Assembly (NCBI GenBank): GCA_015065975.1
Contig: SVPG01000002.1
Location: forward strand, 1 to 64,000
Direction of reading: 5' to 3'
Length of the DNA: 64,000 nt
Source: Oscillospiraceae bacterium
GTDB taxonomy: Bacteria > Bacillota > Clostridia > Oscillospirales > Acutalibacteraceae
Position numbers and translations under genes: made by a program. The notes beneath the pieces are model-generated. The model saw nothing but the letters and a program-made list of their open reading frames with translations, did no database searches and was not told the origin of the DNA. Of this stretch, positions 24,999-35,298 are shown piece after piece. How positions within the stretch are numbered: the stretch's first letter is position 1; every line of letters starts with the position of its first letter.

Positions 24999-26387
24999 TC
25001 AGTTATATTTTGCTTTGATTTTTTCTGTCATAAGCTTTGCACATTTATATATATCACCGCAGCCCATTGTAAGTACAAGGTCGCCCGGCTGCGCATTTTC
25101 AATCACGTAATCAGCGATAGCTTCAAATGACTCAAGCAGTACAGCTCCGGGTATGCGTGAGCGAAGCTGCTCGGAATTGACTCCGAGGTCATCGATCTCA
25201 CGGGCTGCCATAATCTCTGTCAGCACTACCTTATCAGCTATCTGAAGAACCTGTGCAAACTCGTCCATATGATCCTTTGTGCGGGTATATGTAAACGGCT
25301 GGAAAACAGCCCAGACTCTGTCAAAATGCTGTTCCTTGCATGCTCTGAGAATGGCTTCAAGCTCGGTGGGATGATGGGCATAGTCATCGGCAATGGTAAT
25401 ATTGTTTGTTACGGTATGGACATCGTAACGTCTCTTTGCACCCGCAAAGGTGTCAAGACCGTAGGAAATCTGCTCGGGAGTTGCTCCTGCATAATCAGCC
25501 GCAGCAGCGGAGGCAAGAGCATTGTAGATATTGTGATGACCCGGCACTCTGAGCGCAACGGAGCAGAACTCATTGCCCTGCTTGAGAATATTGAATTCCC
25601 AGTGGCCCTCGTCATTTATTCTTATATCTTTCGCGACAAAATCACAATCGTTATTGATACCGAAGGTGACTATCTCAGCGTTTACTCCTTCAACCGCCTT
25701 GAGGGAATTTGCATCGTCTCCGTTGACGATTATACGGCGGCCCGTCTGATTGGAGAATTTGTTGAATGACTTTATAATATTCTCAACCGAACCGAAATAC
25801 TCCAGATGGTCGGCATCGATATTGAGTATTACCGCACAGTCGGGAGTTATCTGCAGGAAGGTATCAACAAACTCACAAGCCTCACAGACCATAAGATCGC
25901 TCTTGCCCGCTCTGCCGTTGCTGCCGATAAGCGGAAGCTTTCCTCCGATGATTATCGACGGGTCAAGATCGGTATTTACGAGTATGGTTGTGATCATAGA
26001 GGTTGTTGTTGTTTTGCCGTGAGTGCCCGAAACCGCAATGGTTCTCGGATATCTTCTGCATACGGCACCGAGAAGAATGCTTCTCTCCACTGTGGGAATA
26101 CCTCTCTCCTTTGCCGCAAGAAGCTCGGGATTGTCCTTCTGCACAGCAGCCGTGTAAACAACAAGCTCGGCATCTCCGATATTCTCGGGACGGTGACCGA
26201 TAAGCACCTCAACTCCGAGCGAACGGATTCTGTTTACGGTATCGGATTCGTTATCAACGTCCGAACCGTGTATTTTCTTACCTTCGCTGAGCAGAATCTC
26301 GGCAAGCGGGCACATACCCGATCCACCGATTCCTATAAAATGAATTTTTTCTGCCTGCTCAAGCACTTTGTCAAATGACGTGTCCAT
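24999..26387 (-). CDS. murC: UDP-N-acetylmuramate--L-alanine ligase
   Basis: Cytoplasmic ATP-dependent ligase adding L-Ala to UDP-MurNAc in peptidoglycan synthesis. Visible: N-terminal Rossmann-like HFIGIGGSGMCPLAEIL (residues 11-30), ATP loop GTHGKTTTTSM near 120, the EACEFVDTFLQ substrate segment near 168, NIDADHLEYF near 188, and the C-terminal DDYAHHPTEL near 322. Length 462 is typical. Other wall genes in the same operon (uppP) and elsewhere in the window (murI, ddl) complement it. Confidence 0.97.
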   Translation of the reverse strand: MDTSFDKVLEQAEKIHFIGIGGSGMCPLAEILLSEGKKIHGSDVDNESDTVNRIRSLGVEVLIGHRPENIGDAELVVYTAAVQKDNPELLAAKERGIPTVERSILLGAVCRRYPRTIAVSGTHGKTTTTSMITTILVNTDLDPSIIIGGKLPLIGSNGRAGKSDLMVCEACEFVDTFLQITPDCAVILNIDADHLEYFGSVENIIKSFNKFSNQTGRRIIVNGDDANSLKAVEGVNAEIVTFGINNDCDFVAKDIRINDEGHWEFNILKQGNEFCSVALRVPGHHNIYNALASAAAADYAGATPEQISYGLDTFAGAKRRYDVHTVTNNITIADDYAHHPTELEAILRACKEQHFDRVWAVFQPFTYTRTKDHMDEFAQVLQIADKVVLTEIMAAREIDDLGVNSEQLRSRIPGAVLLESFEAIADYVIENAQPGDLVLTMGCGDIYKCAKLMTEKIKAKYN

Positions 26388-26410
26388 ACATTCACTACCT
26401 TTATCAGAAT

Positions 26411-27283
26411 TTAATTGTTTTCAATTTCATCAATATAATAACAGAGAAGATCAAATATCCATTCTCTGATATCAGTAAATTCAAAACCGATCGCTTTTGC
26501 CTTATCGGTATTTACAGAAAAGCTCGTTTCCCCGTTATAGGGAGCCGCATCTCCATCTTTATCGAGAACAGCGTTTTTTCCTGTTCTTTTCTCGACAAAC
26601 TCACAAATCTCACGCATCGAAACGGTATTGTCGGAACTTGCATTGACTGCGCCTTCAAAATCGCTCTCCGCAAGAAAAGCAATAAACTTTCCCGCTTCAT
26701 CGGAGCGGATAAAGCTCATACGCGCGTCGGGATTGTCGATATACATAGGTTTGGCTTTCATTATATGCTCGACATAAAAATACAGCCTCTTTGTATAATC
26801 GTCGCTTCCGAGAACAACGGGACAGCGCACTGCCGCCCATTTCATATCGCCGCAGCACTGTGCAAGAGCTCTTTCTGCCTGACGTTTGACCTCGTTGTAC
26901 GATGCATCGGCACGGTCGCACCAGACAATCTCGCCGACGGACGGGTCAAACTCCTCTTCCGATGTATTCTCGTGCAGCTTTTCATATACAGCCGTACTTG
27001 ACATATGAATATATCTGCCGCACTCGATCACGTCAAGAACGCATTTCATATCGTTTGAGCTGTATGCAATCTTATCGATGACAACATCGAAGTATTTGCC
27101 TGCGAGAGCATTTCTCACGCTCAGGGAATCCGACCTGTCGAGAGTTATTCTGCCAACCTGATCGCCGAACTCGTCCTTTGCGATTCCACGCGTGGCAATC
27201 GTAACATTATGCCCTCTTTTGATAAGCTCCCTCACCATATGAATTCCGAAAAAACGGGTTCCGCCGATAACGAGAATATCCAA
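26411..27283 (-). CDS. NAD-dependent epimerase/dehydratase (extended SDR)
   Basis: Rossmann protein of the extended short-chain dehydrogenase family. Visible: the NAD loop GGTRFFGIHMVREL (residues 7-20), HMSSTAVYEKL with the catalytic Ser/Thr and Tyr, and YNEVKRQAERAL that supplies the Lys in a shifted arrangement, followed by RCPVVLG and a substrate loop with PDARMSFIRSDEAG. The Tyr-x3-Lys is present as YNEVK. It is close to the chloroplast CSP41/NAD epimerase type groups; substrate (probably a nucleotide sugar) unknown. Located between DUF3006 and murC in the operon. Confidence 0.85.
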   Translation of the reverse strand: MDILVIGGTRFFGIHMVRELIKRGHNVTIATRGIAKDEFGDQVGRITLDRSDSLSVRNALAGKYFDVVIDKIAYSSNDMKCVLDVIECGRYIHMSSTAVYEKLHENTSEEEFDPSVGEIVWCDRADASYNEVKRQAERALAQCCGDMKWAAVRCPVVLGSDDYTKRLYFYVEHIMKAKPMYIDNPDARMSFIRSDEAGKFIAFLAESDFEGAVNASSDNTVSMREICEFVEKRTGKNAVLDKDGDAAPYNGETSFSVNTDKAKAIGFEFTDIREWIFDLLCYYIDEIENN

Positions 27284-27301
27284 CTAAAACGCCTCCGAAA
27301 T

Positions 27302-27532
27302 TTATTTTATAAGCTTTTTCTCCTTTGAGAGAATCTGTGCTTTTCTTTTTTCGGTTTCCTCATGATCTACCGCTATCTCTCCCTCGTCGTTTATAACGAT
27401 GCAGACTCCTTCCGATGCATCCTTCGGAACCTCCTGCATAGGGATGGCAAACTTACGGATTTCTCCGTCCTTTCCTTCCCCTTCGCAGATAGCATATTTG
27501 CCGTCAAAACGGTCAATAACAAGCTTTCTCAT
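27302..27532 (-). CDS. DUF3006-family protein
   Basis: 76-residue protein of the DUF3006 family, recognisable from VIDRFDGKYAICEGEG at the start, the central PMQEVPKDASEGVCI and the charged tail KAQILSKEKKL. Members are small beta-rich proteins commonly encoded next to ComEC-like metallo-beta-lactamase genes, as here (29 bases downstream). Role unknown. Confidence 0.85.
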   Translation of the reverse strand: MRKLVIDRFDGKYAICEGEGKDGEIRKFAIPMQEVPKDASEGVCIVINDEGEIAVDHEETEKRKAQILSKEKKLIK

Positions 27533-27561
27533 TTCTTTAAACTAACCTCTTTCAAAAAAAT

Positions 27562-28503
27562 TTAATCAACAGCGGCAACATCAACCGCTCCTTCTTTATA
27601 GGTAAATACAACGTTGCCGAGACGGTCTCTTCTGACGATTGTTATATCAAGCTCATTTAGTCTGTCAATAACGATATCGTGAGGATGACCGTAATCATTG
27701 TCAAATCCGCAGCTAACCACGGCGTACTGCGGCGCTGAGCGTTTCAGAAAAGCCCATGATGAAGATGTTGAACTTCCGTGATGGGCAAGCTTCAGGACAT
27801 CCGCACTTACATCATATCCGTTTTCGAGGATATCTCTCTCAACACTGCTCGATATGTCGCCTGTTGTCAGATAGCTGAACCCGTTGACCGAAAAGCGAAC
27901 CACAAGCGAGCAGTCATTCAGGTCTGAATAATTAAACTGCGTATCAGGCGAGAGAATCTCCATCATCATTCCGTCAAACTCATAGAAATCCCCAGCCTTT
28001 GCCATTGTAAGCGAAACATCATATTCTTCCGCTGCATCAAGGACATCAGAATAGGTCGACGTCACAGGCGTGAGGCTTTCGTCAACAACGGGCAGCATAA
28101 GGTTATCAACTTCAACCGACTTTATAACGGTATCGATTCCGCCTATGTGGTCACTGTGTGGATGCGAGCCTATTATCCAGTGAAGCTTACTGACACCAAT
28201 CTTTTCGAGATATTCGACCACGACCGTACCCATTCCGTTTTCACCGGAATCGATAAGGATATTGACGCCGCCGCCCTGAACAAGCGAACAGTCGCCCTGA
28301 CCGACATCAATAAAATGTATGACCATTTCATCCCCTGCATATATGATAGGAAGATGAATATTGTCATCACCCTGCTCGAGCTGTATGGGTGTCGGAAGCT
28401 GAAAATCGCACCCTACAAAAGTGAACGACACAAACAGTATAAATATTGAAAGGACAGCCGATAGAATCCTTCTACCTGCGCCTGTACCTTTTATTCTTAT
28501 CAT
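27562..28503 (-). CDS. ComEC/Rec2-like metallo-beta-lactamase lipoprotein
   Basis: Metal-dependent hydrolase resembling the extracellular MBL domain of the DNA-uptake protein ComEC, here free-standing. A lipoprotein signal with lipobox FVGC (Cys about 32) anchors it outside the cell. Metal ligands: [10 protein letters not shown] (HxHxDH), TTGD, AHHGSS and GHPH, in family order. The start at 28503 (MIRIKG) is preferred because it has an upstream AAGGTGG/GGAAGG site; the open frame extends further but overlaps the ygiQ coding end. The chosen start still overlaps ygiQ by 32 bases. Likely a nuclease acting on extracellular DNA or a phosphodiesterase (inference). Confidence 0.85.
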   Translation of the reverse strand: MIRIKGTGAGRRILSAVLSIFILFVSFTFVGCDFQLPTPIQLEQGDDNIHLPIIYAGDEMVIHFIDVGQGDCSLVQGGGVNILIDSGENGMGTVVVEYLEKIGVSKLHWIIGSHPHSDHIGGIDTVIKSVEVDNLMLPVVDESLTPVTSTYSDVLDAAEEYDVSLTMAKAGDFYEFDGMMMEILSPDTQFNYSDLNDCSLVVRFSVNGFSYLTTGDISSSVERDILENGYDVSADVLKLAHHGSSTSSSWAFLKRSAPQYAVVSCGFDNDYGHPHDIVIDRLNELDITIVRRDRLGNVVFTYKEGAVDVAAVD

Positions 28504-30334
28504 TCCTTCCACCTTTTTGCGCAGGCTGACGCTTTTGCTGCACAGAAGAACCTCGTACAAGACATTCCGGACCGTTTCCGATCAGGTCATATCTTCCCGC
28601 CGCCTTCAGCGCCTTTTCAACCTGCTCCCTGTTCTCAGGTTTGAAATACTGCAGCAAAGCTCTCTGCTGAGCCTTCTGCTGTGCAGTTTTGGGGACATAA
28701 ACTTCTTCCATGGTATACGGGTCAAGTCCCGTATAGAACATACAGGTCGAGATCGTTCCCGGCGTTGGATAAAAATCCTGAACCTGCTCCGGTCGAAGCT
28801 TTTCTTTTTTCAGAAAAACAGCAAGCTCTATCGCATCTTTGAGCGTACTTCCCGGATGGGAGCTCATAAGATACGGAACAAGATACTGCTCCTTGCCTAT
28901 CTGCTTTGTAATTTTGAAAAACTTCTTTGAAAACGCTCTGTATGCCTCGATATGAGGCTTACCCATATGGTCGAGAACATTGTTTGAGCAATGCTCGGGA
29001 GCAACCTTGAGCTGACCGCTGACGTGATGCTCAACAAGCTCCCTGAAAAATGTATCATCGTTATCGCACATAAGATAATCGAATCTTATGCCCGAACGAA
29101 CGAAAACCTTTTTGACCCCCTTGATGCTTCTGAGCTTACGCAGAAGCTCAAGGTATTCCTGATGGCTGACCTCAAGATTTGGACAGGGCTTCGGTGCAAG
29201 GCAGCGCTTGCCCTTGCACAGTCCCGATTTGAGCTGTTTTTCACAAGAGGGGTGTCTGAAATTCGCGGTGGGACCGCCGACATCGTGAATATAACCCTTG
29301 AACCCTTTCATACGGGTCAGCATCTGCGCCTCTCTTATAACCGATTCTTCACTTCTGACAGTTATCTGTCTTCCCTGATGGAACGCAAGAGAACAGAATG
29401 CGCATGCGCCGAAACAGCCTCTGTTATGAACTATCGAGAATTCGACCTCTGTCATTCCCGGCACTCCGCCTTCGGCATCATACACGGGGTGGCATCTTCT
29501 CATATACGGAAGCTCATAAACGCGATCGAATTCCTCTGTCGAGAGAGGCGGCATGGGCGGATTGCAGACAAGCATTCTGTCGCCGTGACGCTGTATAATT
29601 CTTTTACCGCGGACCGCATCATGCTCATCCTGCTGTATACGGCAGGAAACGGCATATTCCTTTTTGGATTCACACACACGCTCAAAGGACGGACATTCCG
29701 CCGCAGGTCCGGGTTTATACTCCTTTATCGGAACTGTGACGACCGTACCTCTGACATCGAGGATACTTCTTACATTTTCCCCGTCAGAAAGCCTTTTTGC
29801 AAGCTCGAGCGTCTGATTCTCACCCATTCCGTAGCTGAGAATATCAGCCCCCGATTCAATAAGAATGGACGGACGCACGCTGTCAGACCAGTAATCGTAA
29901 TGAGCAAAACGTCTGAGCGAAGCCTCAAGACCGCCTATAATAACGGGAACGTCGGGATAGGCTTTTTTGGCAAGCTTCGAATAAACCACCGTTGCTCTGT
30001 CGGGTCTTTTTCCCGCTTTTCCTCCGGGAGAATATGCATCATCGCTGCGTTTTTTCTTTGCAGCGGTGTAATGAGCAACCATCGAATCGATGTTTCCTCC
30101 GTTTATGAGAAACGCATATCGGGGTTTTCCGAATTTTCTGAACTCGCTTTCATTCTTCCAGTCAGGCTGAGCAAGAATCGCAACACAATACCCTGCAGCT
30201 TCAAGAACTCTGCCGATTATGGCTGTACCGAAGCTGGGGTGGTCACAGTACGCATCGCCCGTCACGAGAACAAAGTCGGGTTCACTGCGCCCAAGCGCAT
30301 TTATTTCTTCTTTTGTTACAGGTAAAAACGGCAT
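28472..30334 (-). CDS. YgiQ-family radical SAM protein
   Basis: Radical SAM enzyme of the YgiQ (UPF0313) family, function unknown. An N-terminal cobalamin-binding-like region ([21 protein letters not shown], residues 28-48) is followed by the iron-sulfur motif [19 protein letters not shown] (CxxxCxxC near residue 312), [10 protein letters not shown] near 428, and [17 protein letters not shown] near 456. The C-terminal [30 protein letters not shown] matches the family's signature end, then a basic tail [14 protein letters not shown]. Length is normal. 31 bases downstream of ftsK. Confidence 0.95.
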   Translation of the reverse strand: MPFLPVTKEEINALGRSEPDFVLVTGDAYCDHPSFGTAIIGRVLEAAGYCVAILAQPDWKNESEFRKFGKPRYAFLINGGNIDSMVAHYTAAKKKRSDDAYSPGGKAGKRPDRATVVYSKLAKKAYPDVPVIIGGLEASLRRFAHYDYWSDSVRPSILIESGADILSYGMGENQTLELAKRLSDGENVRSILDVRGTVVTVPIKEYKPGPAAECPSFERVCESKKEYAVSCRIQQDEHDAVRGKRIIQRHGDRMLVCNPPMPPLSTEEFDRVYELPYMRRCHPVYDAEGGVPGMTEVEFSIVHNRGCFGACAFCSLAFHQGRQITVRSEESVIREAQMLTRMKGFKGYIHDVGGPTANFRHPSCEKQLKSGLCKGKRCLAPKPCPNLEVSHQEYLELLRKLRSIKGVKKVFVRSGIRFDYLMCDNDDTFFRELVEHHVSGQLKVAPEHCSNNVLDHMGKPHIEAYRAFSKKFFKITKQIGKEQYLVPYLMSSHPGSTLKDAIELAVFLKKEKLRPEQVQDFYPTPGTISTCMFYTGLDPYTMEEVYVPKTAQQKAQQRALLQYFKPENREQVEKALKAAGRYDLIGNGPECLVRGSSVQQKRQPAQKGGRNDKNKRYRRR

Positions 30335-30365
30335 GATAAAAGCCTCATACTAAAAATTGGATTTC

Positions 30366-33038
30366 TTAAAAAGGAGAATCATCATCGTCAATATCGTCGG
30401 GAAGACCGATATTTTCGTCAATTGCCGCCGCTCCGGGAACGTCAGCAATCTCCGCGTAATCATCGCGCGACATCGTCATTTCGAGGAACTGCTGACGGCT
30501 CATAAGAACCTCTCTCGGCTTTGAACCCGCATACGGACCGACAATGCCTCTTTCTGCAAGCTGATCTATAAGTCTGCCTGCACGGGCGTAACCGACACCG
30601 AGTCTTCTCTGAAGCATCGAAGTCGATGCCTGTCCCGATTCAATGACGACATCAATAGCCTTTATAAACATCGGATCCTCTGCCATCATGTCATCATCAG
30701 CACCGGGCTGTGCAGATTTCTGTGCACCGTTTGCGTTCTCAGCTGCGATTCGCTCGATCTGCTCCGCAACATCGTCGTCATAGGATACACTGCTGTTTTC
30801 CTTAATAAAGGACACAATTCTCTCAACTTCGGGGTCGTCAACAAAGCAGCCCTGAAGTCTTATCGGCTTTGAAGCGCCGACAGGATTGAAGAGCATATCG
30901 CCCTTACCGATAAGCTTTTCGGCTCCGCCTTCACCGAGGATCGTTCTCGAGTCAACCTGAGACGAAACGGTAAACGCAATTCGGCTGGGGATATTATTCT
31001 TGATGGTACCTGTAATAACATCGACCGAAGGTCTCTGAGTTGCAATGATAATATGCATACCTGCAGCTCTTGCCATAGCGGCAAGACGAGCTATGGCATC
31101 CTCGACCTCTTTCGGAGACGCCGCCATAAGGTCGGCGAGCTCATCTATGATGATAACGATTCTCGGCAGCTTTTCGAGCTCATCGGATTTCTCCGCAAGC
31201 TTGTTGTAGCCGTCAAGATTTCTTACACCGTGCTCCTTGAGAAGAGCGTATCTCTTGAGCATTTCGGTGACTGCCCACTGAAGCGCACCTGCAGCCTTCT
31301 TCGGGTCACACACAACGGGAACGAGCAGATGAGGTATACCGTTGTACACATCAAGCTCGACCGATTTCGGGTCGACCATTATAAGTCTGACATCTTCGGG
31401 AGAAGATTTGTACATAAGACTTATGAGAATCGAGTTTATACAGACCGACTTACCCATACCCGTTGAACCGGCTATCAGCAGGTGAGGCATCTTCGAAAGA
31501 TCGGTCAGTACGATATTGCCCTCGATATCTTTACCGAGGCTGACCGTAATCGGGCTCTTTGCATTTCTGAACTGCTCAGAATCGATAAGCTCTCTTATGC
31601 TGACGACGCTTCTGATTCTGTTCGGAATCTCAACACCGACAGCGGATTTTCCGGGTATCGGAGCCTCAATTCTGACCGCTTCGGCGGCCAGTCTGAGCGC
31701 GATATCATCGGTAAGTGTTACGATCTTGCTTATTCTGACACCTGCCGCGGGAGTTACCTCGTATCTTGTAACGGCAGGTCCGCGACTCATATCGCTGACG
31801 GTAGCGTCAACGTGATATTCCTGCAGTGTCTCAACGAGCCTTTTCGCAGTCTCGGTAAGCTCGGAAGTTGTCGCAGTATTCTTTGATTTATCGGGCATTT
31901 CAAGAAGATCGATCGGCGGGAAAACATATTCGCCCGCATCAGTTTTTGCCTGTTCGATCTCTTTTTCAAACATCTCTGCTTCTTTTTCGATTTCAGCAGA
32001 CTTGCTCTTCTTGGTTTTCTTGGAGAGCGCCTTCTGAGCAATCTCTTCAAGCTCGGCTTCCGACTGTTCCTGAGTCATATCGGGAACCTCGGGAAACTCT
32101 TCCTCCGCTGTGTTTATATCAACAATCTCAGCCTTGCGTCTTCTGCGCCCGGATGCCGCAGGAGCTTTTTCGGGCTCAGATGCAGATTCCTCGATCAGCA
32201 CATGAGATTTTGCGCTTGCGGAAGGCTTTGCATTGTTCTCTTCGATTGCCGCAGGCTCATCATCGATCGGAACATCGATATTGAATCTTCTTCTCTTGCC
32301 GCGGCTTCCCGATTCAACGATCTGAATTCTGGATTCGCGCTCTGCTTTTCTTTCCTCTTCCCTCATGGCCGCTCTGACAGCTGCTCTTTCAGCGGCACGT
32401 TCAGACGCCTTTTTCGACACCTTCTTGACAGGATCGGAAACGGTTGTGAAAAGCTGGATAAGACCCGTTTTTGTAAGAAGCATTCCAAGTACGAATGCCG
32501 TAAGTATAACAAGAACAATGGTAAGCGCCTTGCCGATCAGCTTGACAAGAAGCCATCCGAGAGCTCCGCCGAGAACGCCGGGACCCCGACCGCCTGCACC
32601 GCGTATCCACAAAGCATTGACCGCATTGACAAACGAATCCGCAGAAAATTCCGTCGCGTATGTAACACAGTATACAAACACGCAGACAAGCATTATTATG
32701 CCTATAGCCTGTGATATTTTTACTCCTATTGCGCTGTCTGGATTGTCGAGCGCAAGCAGAACCGCTATGTAAAAGGTAAGTATACACCACAAAAGTGAGC
32801 AGAATGTTCCGCCGAACAAACCGCAGAGAATAGCGTGGAGCTGCGGACTGATACCCGCAAAAAGAACTATAAGCGTGAAAAGTATTCCAAACGCAAAAAT
32901 GACAACCGCAACAGACTGCCTTTTGCGTTTCTTTTCCGCCAGTTCACGTTCTATAGCTGCTTTTGTTTTCTGAGCACGACGCTGCGAAGTGCCTTTTTTC
33001 GCGGTCTGCTTCCCCGTCGCCCCTTTTTTCTGAGCCAT
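30366..33038 (-). CDS. ftsK: FtsK/SpoIIIE DNA translocase
   Basis: Membrane-anchored DNA pump for chromosome segregation at the septum (FtsK or SpoIIIE role). Four hydrophobic helices lie within the first ~200 residues, then a long charged linker (about 210-400), then the alpha/beta motor with Walker A GSTGMGKSV near residue 523 and Walker B RIVIIIDELADLM near 625, then IIATQRPSVDVITG. The C-terminal winged-helix gamma domain (SMLQRRLGVGYARAGRLIDQL, about 805-825) reads orienting DNA sequences. Length 890 is typical. Located within the tepA-to-glnS operon; the tepA-ylzJ-ftsK order also occurs in Bacillus. Confidence 0.96.
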   Translation of the reverse strand: MAQKKGATGKQTAKKGTSQRRAQKTKAAIERELAEKKRKRQSVAVVIFAFGILFTLIVLFAGISPQLHAILCGLFGGTFCSLLWCILTFYIAVLLALDNPDSAIGVKISQAIGIIMLVCVFVYCVTYATEFSADSFVNAVNALWIRGAGGRGPGVLGGALGWLLVKLIGKALTIVLVILTAFVLGMLLTKTGLIQLFTTVSDPVKKVSKKASERAAERAAVRAAMREEERKAERESRIQIVESGSRGKRRRFNIDVPIDDEPAAIEENNAKPSASAKSHVLIEESASEPEKAPAASGRRRRKAEIVDINTAEEEFPEVPDMTQEQSEAELEEIAQKALSKKTKKSKSAEIEKEAEMFEKEIEQAKTDAGEYVFPPIDLLEMPDKSKNTATTSELTETAKRLVETLQEYHVDATVSDMSRGPAVTRYEVTPAAGVRISKIVTLTDDIALRLAAEAVRIEAPIPGKSAVGVEIPNRIRSVVSIRELIDSEQFRNAKSPITVSLGKDIEGNIVLTDLSKMPHLLIAGSTGMGKSVCINSILISLMYKSSPEDVRLIMVDPKSVELDVYNGIPHLLVPVVCDPKKAAGALQWAVTEMLKRYALLKEHGVRNLDGYNKLAEKSDELEKLPRIVIIIDELADLMAASPKEVEDAIARLAAMARAAGMHIIIATQRPSVDVITGTIKNNIPSRIAFTVSSQVDSRTILGEGGAEKLIGKGDMLFNPVGASKPIRLQGCFVDDPEVERIVSFIKENSSVSYDDDVAEQIERIAAENANGAQKSAQPGADDDMMAEDPMFIKAIDVVIESGQASTSMLQRRLGVGYARAGRLIDQLAERGIVGPYAGSKPREVLMSRQQFLEMTMSRDDYAEIADVPGAAAIDENIGLPDDIDDDDSPF

Positions 33039-33079
33039 ATGTACCTCTCAACTTCCGATAGTTTTATTTTACGGGATTA

Positions 33080-34084
33080 TCAAGCCATAAGTGCAGAACC
33101 GGATGCCGAACCCGAAGCACTGCCGGTCGCGGAAGCAACAGCACCGAAAACGGTGAACTGCTTGTTTGTGATCATCTCTATAATACCGACGATAATAACG
33201 ATCGTACCGACAACAAGACAGTACCAGCCGAAATAGTTGAGCTTATCGTTGGAAACGATCCACTTGAGTCCTGCGATGGAAAGAACACCGACCACAGCAG
33301 CTACAACAACTCCGAGAATGACAACGCCGATATTGAGCTGTGCCACCTCTGCGCCGTCCATCTCAAAAACCTCAAGGACATTAGCCGCAAGAATTGCGGG
33401 AATTCCCATAATGAAGGAAAATTCAAGAGCTGCATTCTTCTCGGTTCCTGTGATCATACCGAGTGTTGTGGTCGTACCGGAGCGGGACAGACCGGGCATT
33501 GTTGCAAAAGCCTGACCTACGCCCATTGCAACCGCACTCTTGAGCGTGACCTCACCCTTGCCTTCGTTGCCGTTCTTCTTGCGGTCCTTCGCAAGCTTTG
33601 TCGAATAAAGAAGCAGAGTGCCTGTCAGGAGAAGACATACGCCTTCAACGATAATATCAATATCCTCAGATGTGAGTCCCGACATATCCTTGAGACTCTT
33701 TACAAGCTCACCGTTGGAATCATAAATACCGAATATTCCGAATATCGGAAGAAATGCCACGAGAATGCAGGCGCTTGCGATAACGATCATGATAACCATG
33801 CGTCTGTTCTCGTTCATCTTCTCAAGCTTCCAGACAAACTTGCCTGTGAAGAAATCCTTCACCATGGAGAAAAACTCTTTTACAAGACTCCATATCTTGT
33901 TCCAGTAAACGATGAACACGGCAATAAGTGTGCCGAAATGAAGGAAAAGCGTGAAGGACTGAGCACCTTCAATGTTTGTGCCTGTAAAATGCTGAACGAG
34001 CGATACGTGACCGCTGCTCGATACGGGCAGAAACTCGGTAAGTCCCTGAACGATACCCTGAATTATTGCATCCCAGAATCCCAT
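33080..34084 (-). CDS. uppP: Undecaprenyl-diphosphatase (UppP/BacA)
   Basis: Membrane enzyme that recycles undecaprenyl pyrophosphate to the phosphate carrier used for peptidoglycan and teichoic acids; overproduction gives bacitracin resistance. Hallmarks: QGLTEFLPVSSSGHVSL near residue 11, FGTLIAVFIVYW near 38, and PGLSRSGTTTTLGMITG near 196. About eight hydrophobic helices. Start set at ATG 34084 because AAAGAGGT lies about ten bases upstream; the longer open frame has no ribosome site and would cover the ylzJ stop. The last ~25 residues are Ala/Ser/Gly repeats (ATGSASGSASGSA), an unusual tail for this family. Confidence 0.96.
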   Translation of the reverse strand: MGFWDAIIQGIVQGLTEFLPVSSSGHVSLVQHFTGTNIEGAQSFTLFLHFGTLIAVFIVYWNKIWSLVKEFFSMVKDFFTGKFVWKLEKMNENRRMVIMIVIASACILVAFLPIFGIFGIYDSNGELVKSLKDMSGLTSEDIDIIVEGVCLLLTGTLLLYSTKLAKDRKKNGNEGKGEVTLKSAVAMGVGQAFATMPGLSRSGTTTTLGMITGTEKNAALEFSFIMGIPAILAANVLEVFEMDGAEVAQLNIGVVILGVVVAAVVGVLSIAGLKWIVSNDKLNYFGWYCLVVGTIVIIVGIIEMITNKQFTVFGAVASATGSASGSASGSALMA

Positions 34085-34125
34085 TATGTACATGACCTCT
34101 TTCTTATGTATTGCCCCGAAGGGCA

Positions 34126-34335
34126 TTAAGGGCTTAAACCCTGTTTTATAAATCTTGTGATATCCTCACCGGGAGAAAATCTGTTATCGAGATAACTGCC
34201 CGGATCGGTGGATATTATACGTCCGACAATGCATCTTCCGTTACATTCTGAATATTCCACGACTTTACCGCCGATCTCGGTATATTTCCTCTGTGCATCG
34301 GTTCCGTCCGAGAAAAGCATGAGACAGCTAATCAT
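34126..34335 (-). CDS. YlzJ-like protein
   Basis: 69-residue protein. The C-terminal RIISTDPGSYLDNRFSPG matches the YlzJ-like family pattern (STDPxDYLxxxYxPG). The family is small and uncharacterised and normally lies immediately after the ClpP-like tepA gene in Firmicutes. Here it overlaps tepA by 8 bases and precedes uppP, then ftsK, keeping the Bacillus-type order with uppP inserted. Confidence 0.75.
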   Translation of the reverse strand: MISCLMLFSDGTDAQRKYTEIGGKVVEYSECNGRCIVGRIISTDPGSYLDNRFSPGEDITRFIKQGLSP

Positions 34336-35059
34336 TTATGCCATCTCCGTTCTCGATAAGGGTGTAAAGACATTCGACAGCATCGGAAAGCGAACCGAGA
34401 TGGTCAATAAGACCTTCTCTGACAGCCGCTTCACCGTCGAGCACAGTTCCGACATCGGTTGCAAGCTCACCCGTCTGTCTCGAAAGCTCAAGAAAACGCT
34501 CGGACGAAATATTGGAATTATCGGAGACGAATCGGTTAATCCGCTCCTGCATCTTCTCGAAATATCGGAAGGTCTGCGGAACACCGAGCACAAGGCCGCT
34601 CATTCTGACGGGATGAATGGTCATCGTTGCCGATGGTACAATAAAGCTCTTCTTTGCCGAAACGGCAAGAGGAACGCCTATTGAATGACCTCCGCCGAGA
34701 ACAAGCGAAACCGTCGGAGTCTTCATACCCGCAATAAGCTCGGCTATCGCAAGACCCGCCTCAACATCACCGCCGACGGTATTGAGCAGGATAATAAGTC
34801 CTTTTATATCCTCCGACTGTTCAACCGCAAGCAGCTGCGGAAGTATATGCTCATATTTGGTCGTTTTATTCTGAGCCGGCAGTATCTGATGACCTTCTAT
34901 CTGACCGATGACCGTCATACAGTGGATACAATGCCTGCCGCCTGCAGCGGTTATGGAGCCGATTTCCTTTATCTGTTCGAGCTTTTCGTCGGCAAGAGAC
35001 CTCTCTTCGTCATCTCTTTCTTCCGAACCATCCGAGATATTCTTATTTTCTTCATTCAT
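34328..35059 (-). CDS. tepA: ClpP-like translocation-enhancing protein (TepA/YmfB)
   Basis: Soluble serine peptidase homologue of the ClpP fold. The catalytic-type Ser lies in GGGHSIGVPLAVSA, His in MTIHPVRMSG and Asp in TGELATDVGTVLDG; the acidic N-terminus (about 40 residues) is probably flexible. In Bacillus it is linked to protein secretion and sporulation. Start at ATG 35059 with AAGGTG six bases upstream; the longer open frame starts with TTG and lacks a ribosome site. It is the first gene of the long minus-strand operon. Confidence 0.9.
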   Translation of the reverse strand: MNEENKNISDGSEERDDEERSLADEKLEQIKEIGSITAAGGRHCIHCMTVIGQIEGHQILPAQNKTTKYEHILPQLLAVEQSEDIKGLIILLNTVGGDVEAGLAIAELIAGMKTPTVSLVLGGGHSIGVPLAVSAKKSFIVPSATMTIHPVRMSGLVLGVPQTFRYFEKMQERINRFVSDNSNISSERFLELSRQTGELATDVGTVLDGEAAVREGLIDHLGSLSDAVECLYTLIENGDGIND

Positions 35060-35120
35060 GTATATCACCTTACCTTTGAAAAATATCTTTTCCAAAACGC
35101 AGACTGATATACATTCACGT

Positions 35121-35149
35121 ATTATACCACAAACTCAAGCCTACTTCAA
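35121..35149 (-). promoter_or_regulatory. Promoter of the tepA-to-glnS operon
   Basis: TTGAAG (35149-35144), 17 bases, TATAAT (35126-35121) preceded by TGG (extended -10), about 60 bases before tepA. No hairpin terminator was seen between tepA and glnS. Confidence 0.85.
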
Positions 35150-35193
35150 CCTAATATATACAATATATTGAAATATTTTGTTCAAAGTTTTTT

Positions 35194-35233
35194 ATGTTAA
35201 AATATTGACAAGAAAGATGTAATATAGGATAAT
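35194..35233 (+). promoter_or_regulatory. Promoter with Rex-type operator for the acn-icd-rex operon
   Basis: TTGACA (35205-35210), 17 bases, GATAAT (35228-35233). The 18-base site ATGTTAA-AATA-TTGACAA (35194-35211) agrees with the clostridial Rex consensus TTGTTAA-N4-TTAACAA at 12 of 14 positions and covers the -35 box. Since rex is the last gene of the operon, this suggests autoregulation with repression when NADH is low. Confidence 0.65.
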
Positions 35234-35298
35234 AGTCAGGATTATAGTTTATTGACACATATGGAGGAAAATCCCTCCGGAAAGGACTGACAGCATTT

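Noticed and set aside
28991..30325. 444-codon plus-strand frame over ygiQ
   Set aside because: The minus strand carries full radical SAM motifs; the plus frame is low-complexity and has no start signal.
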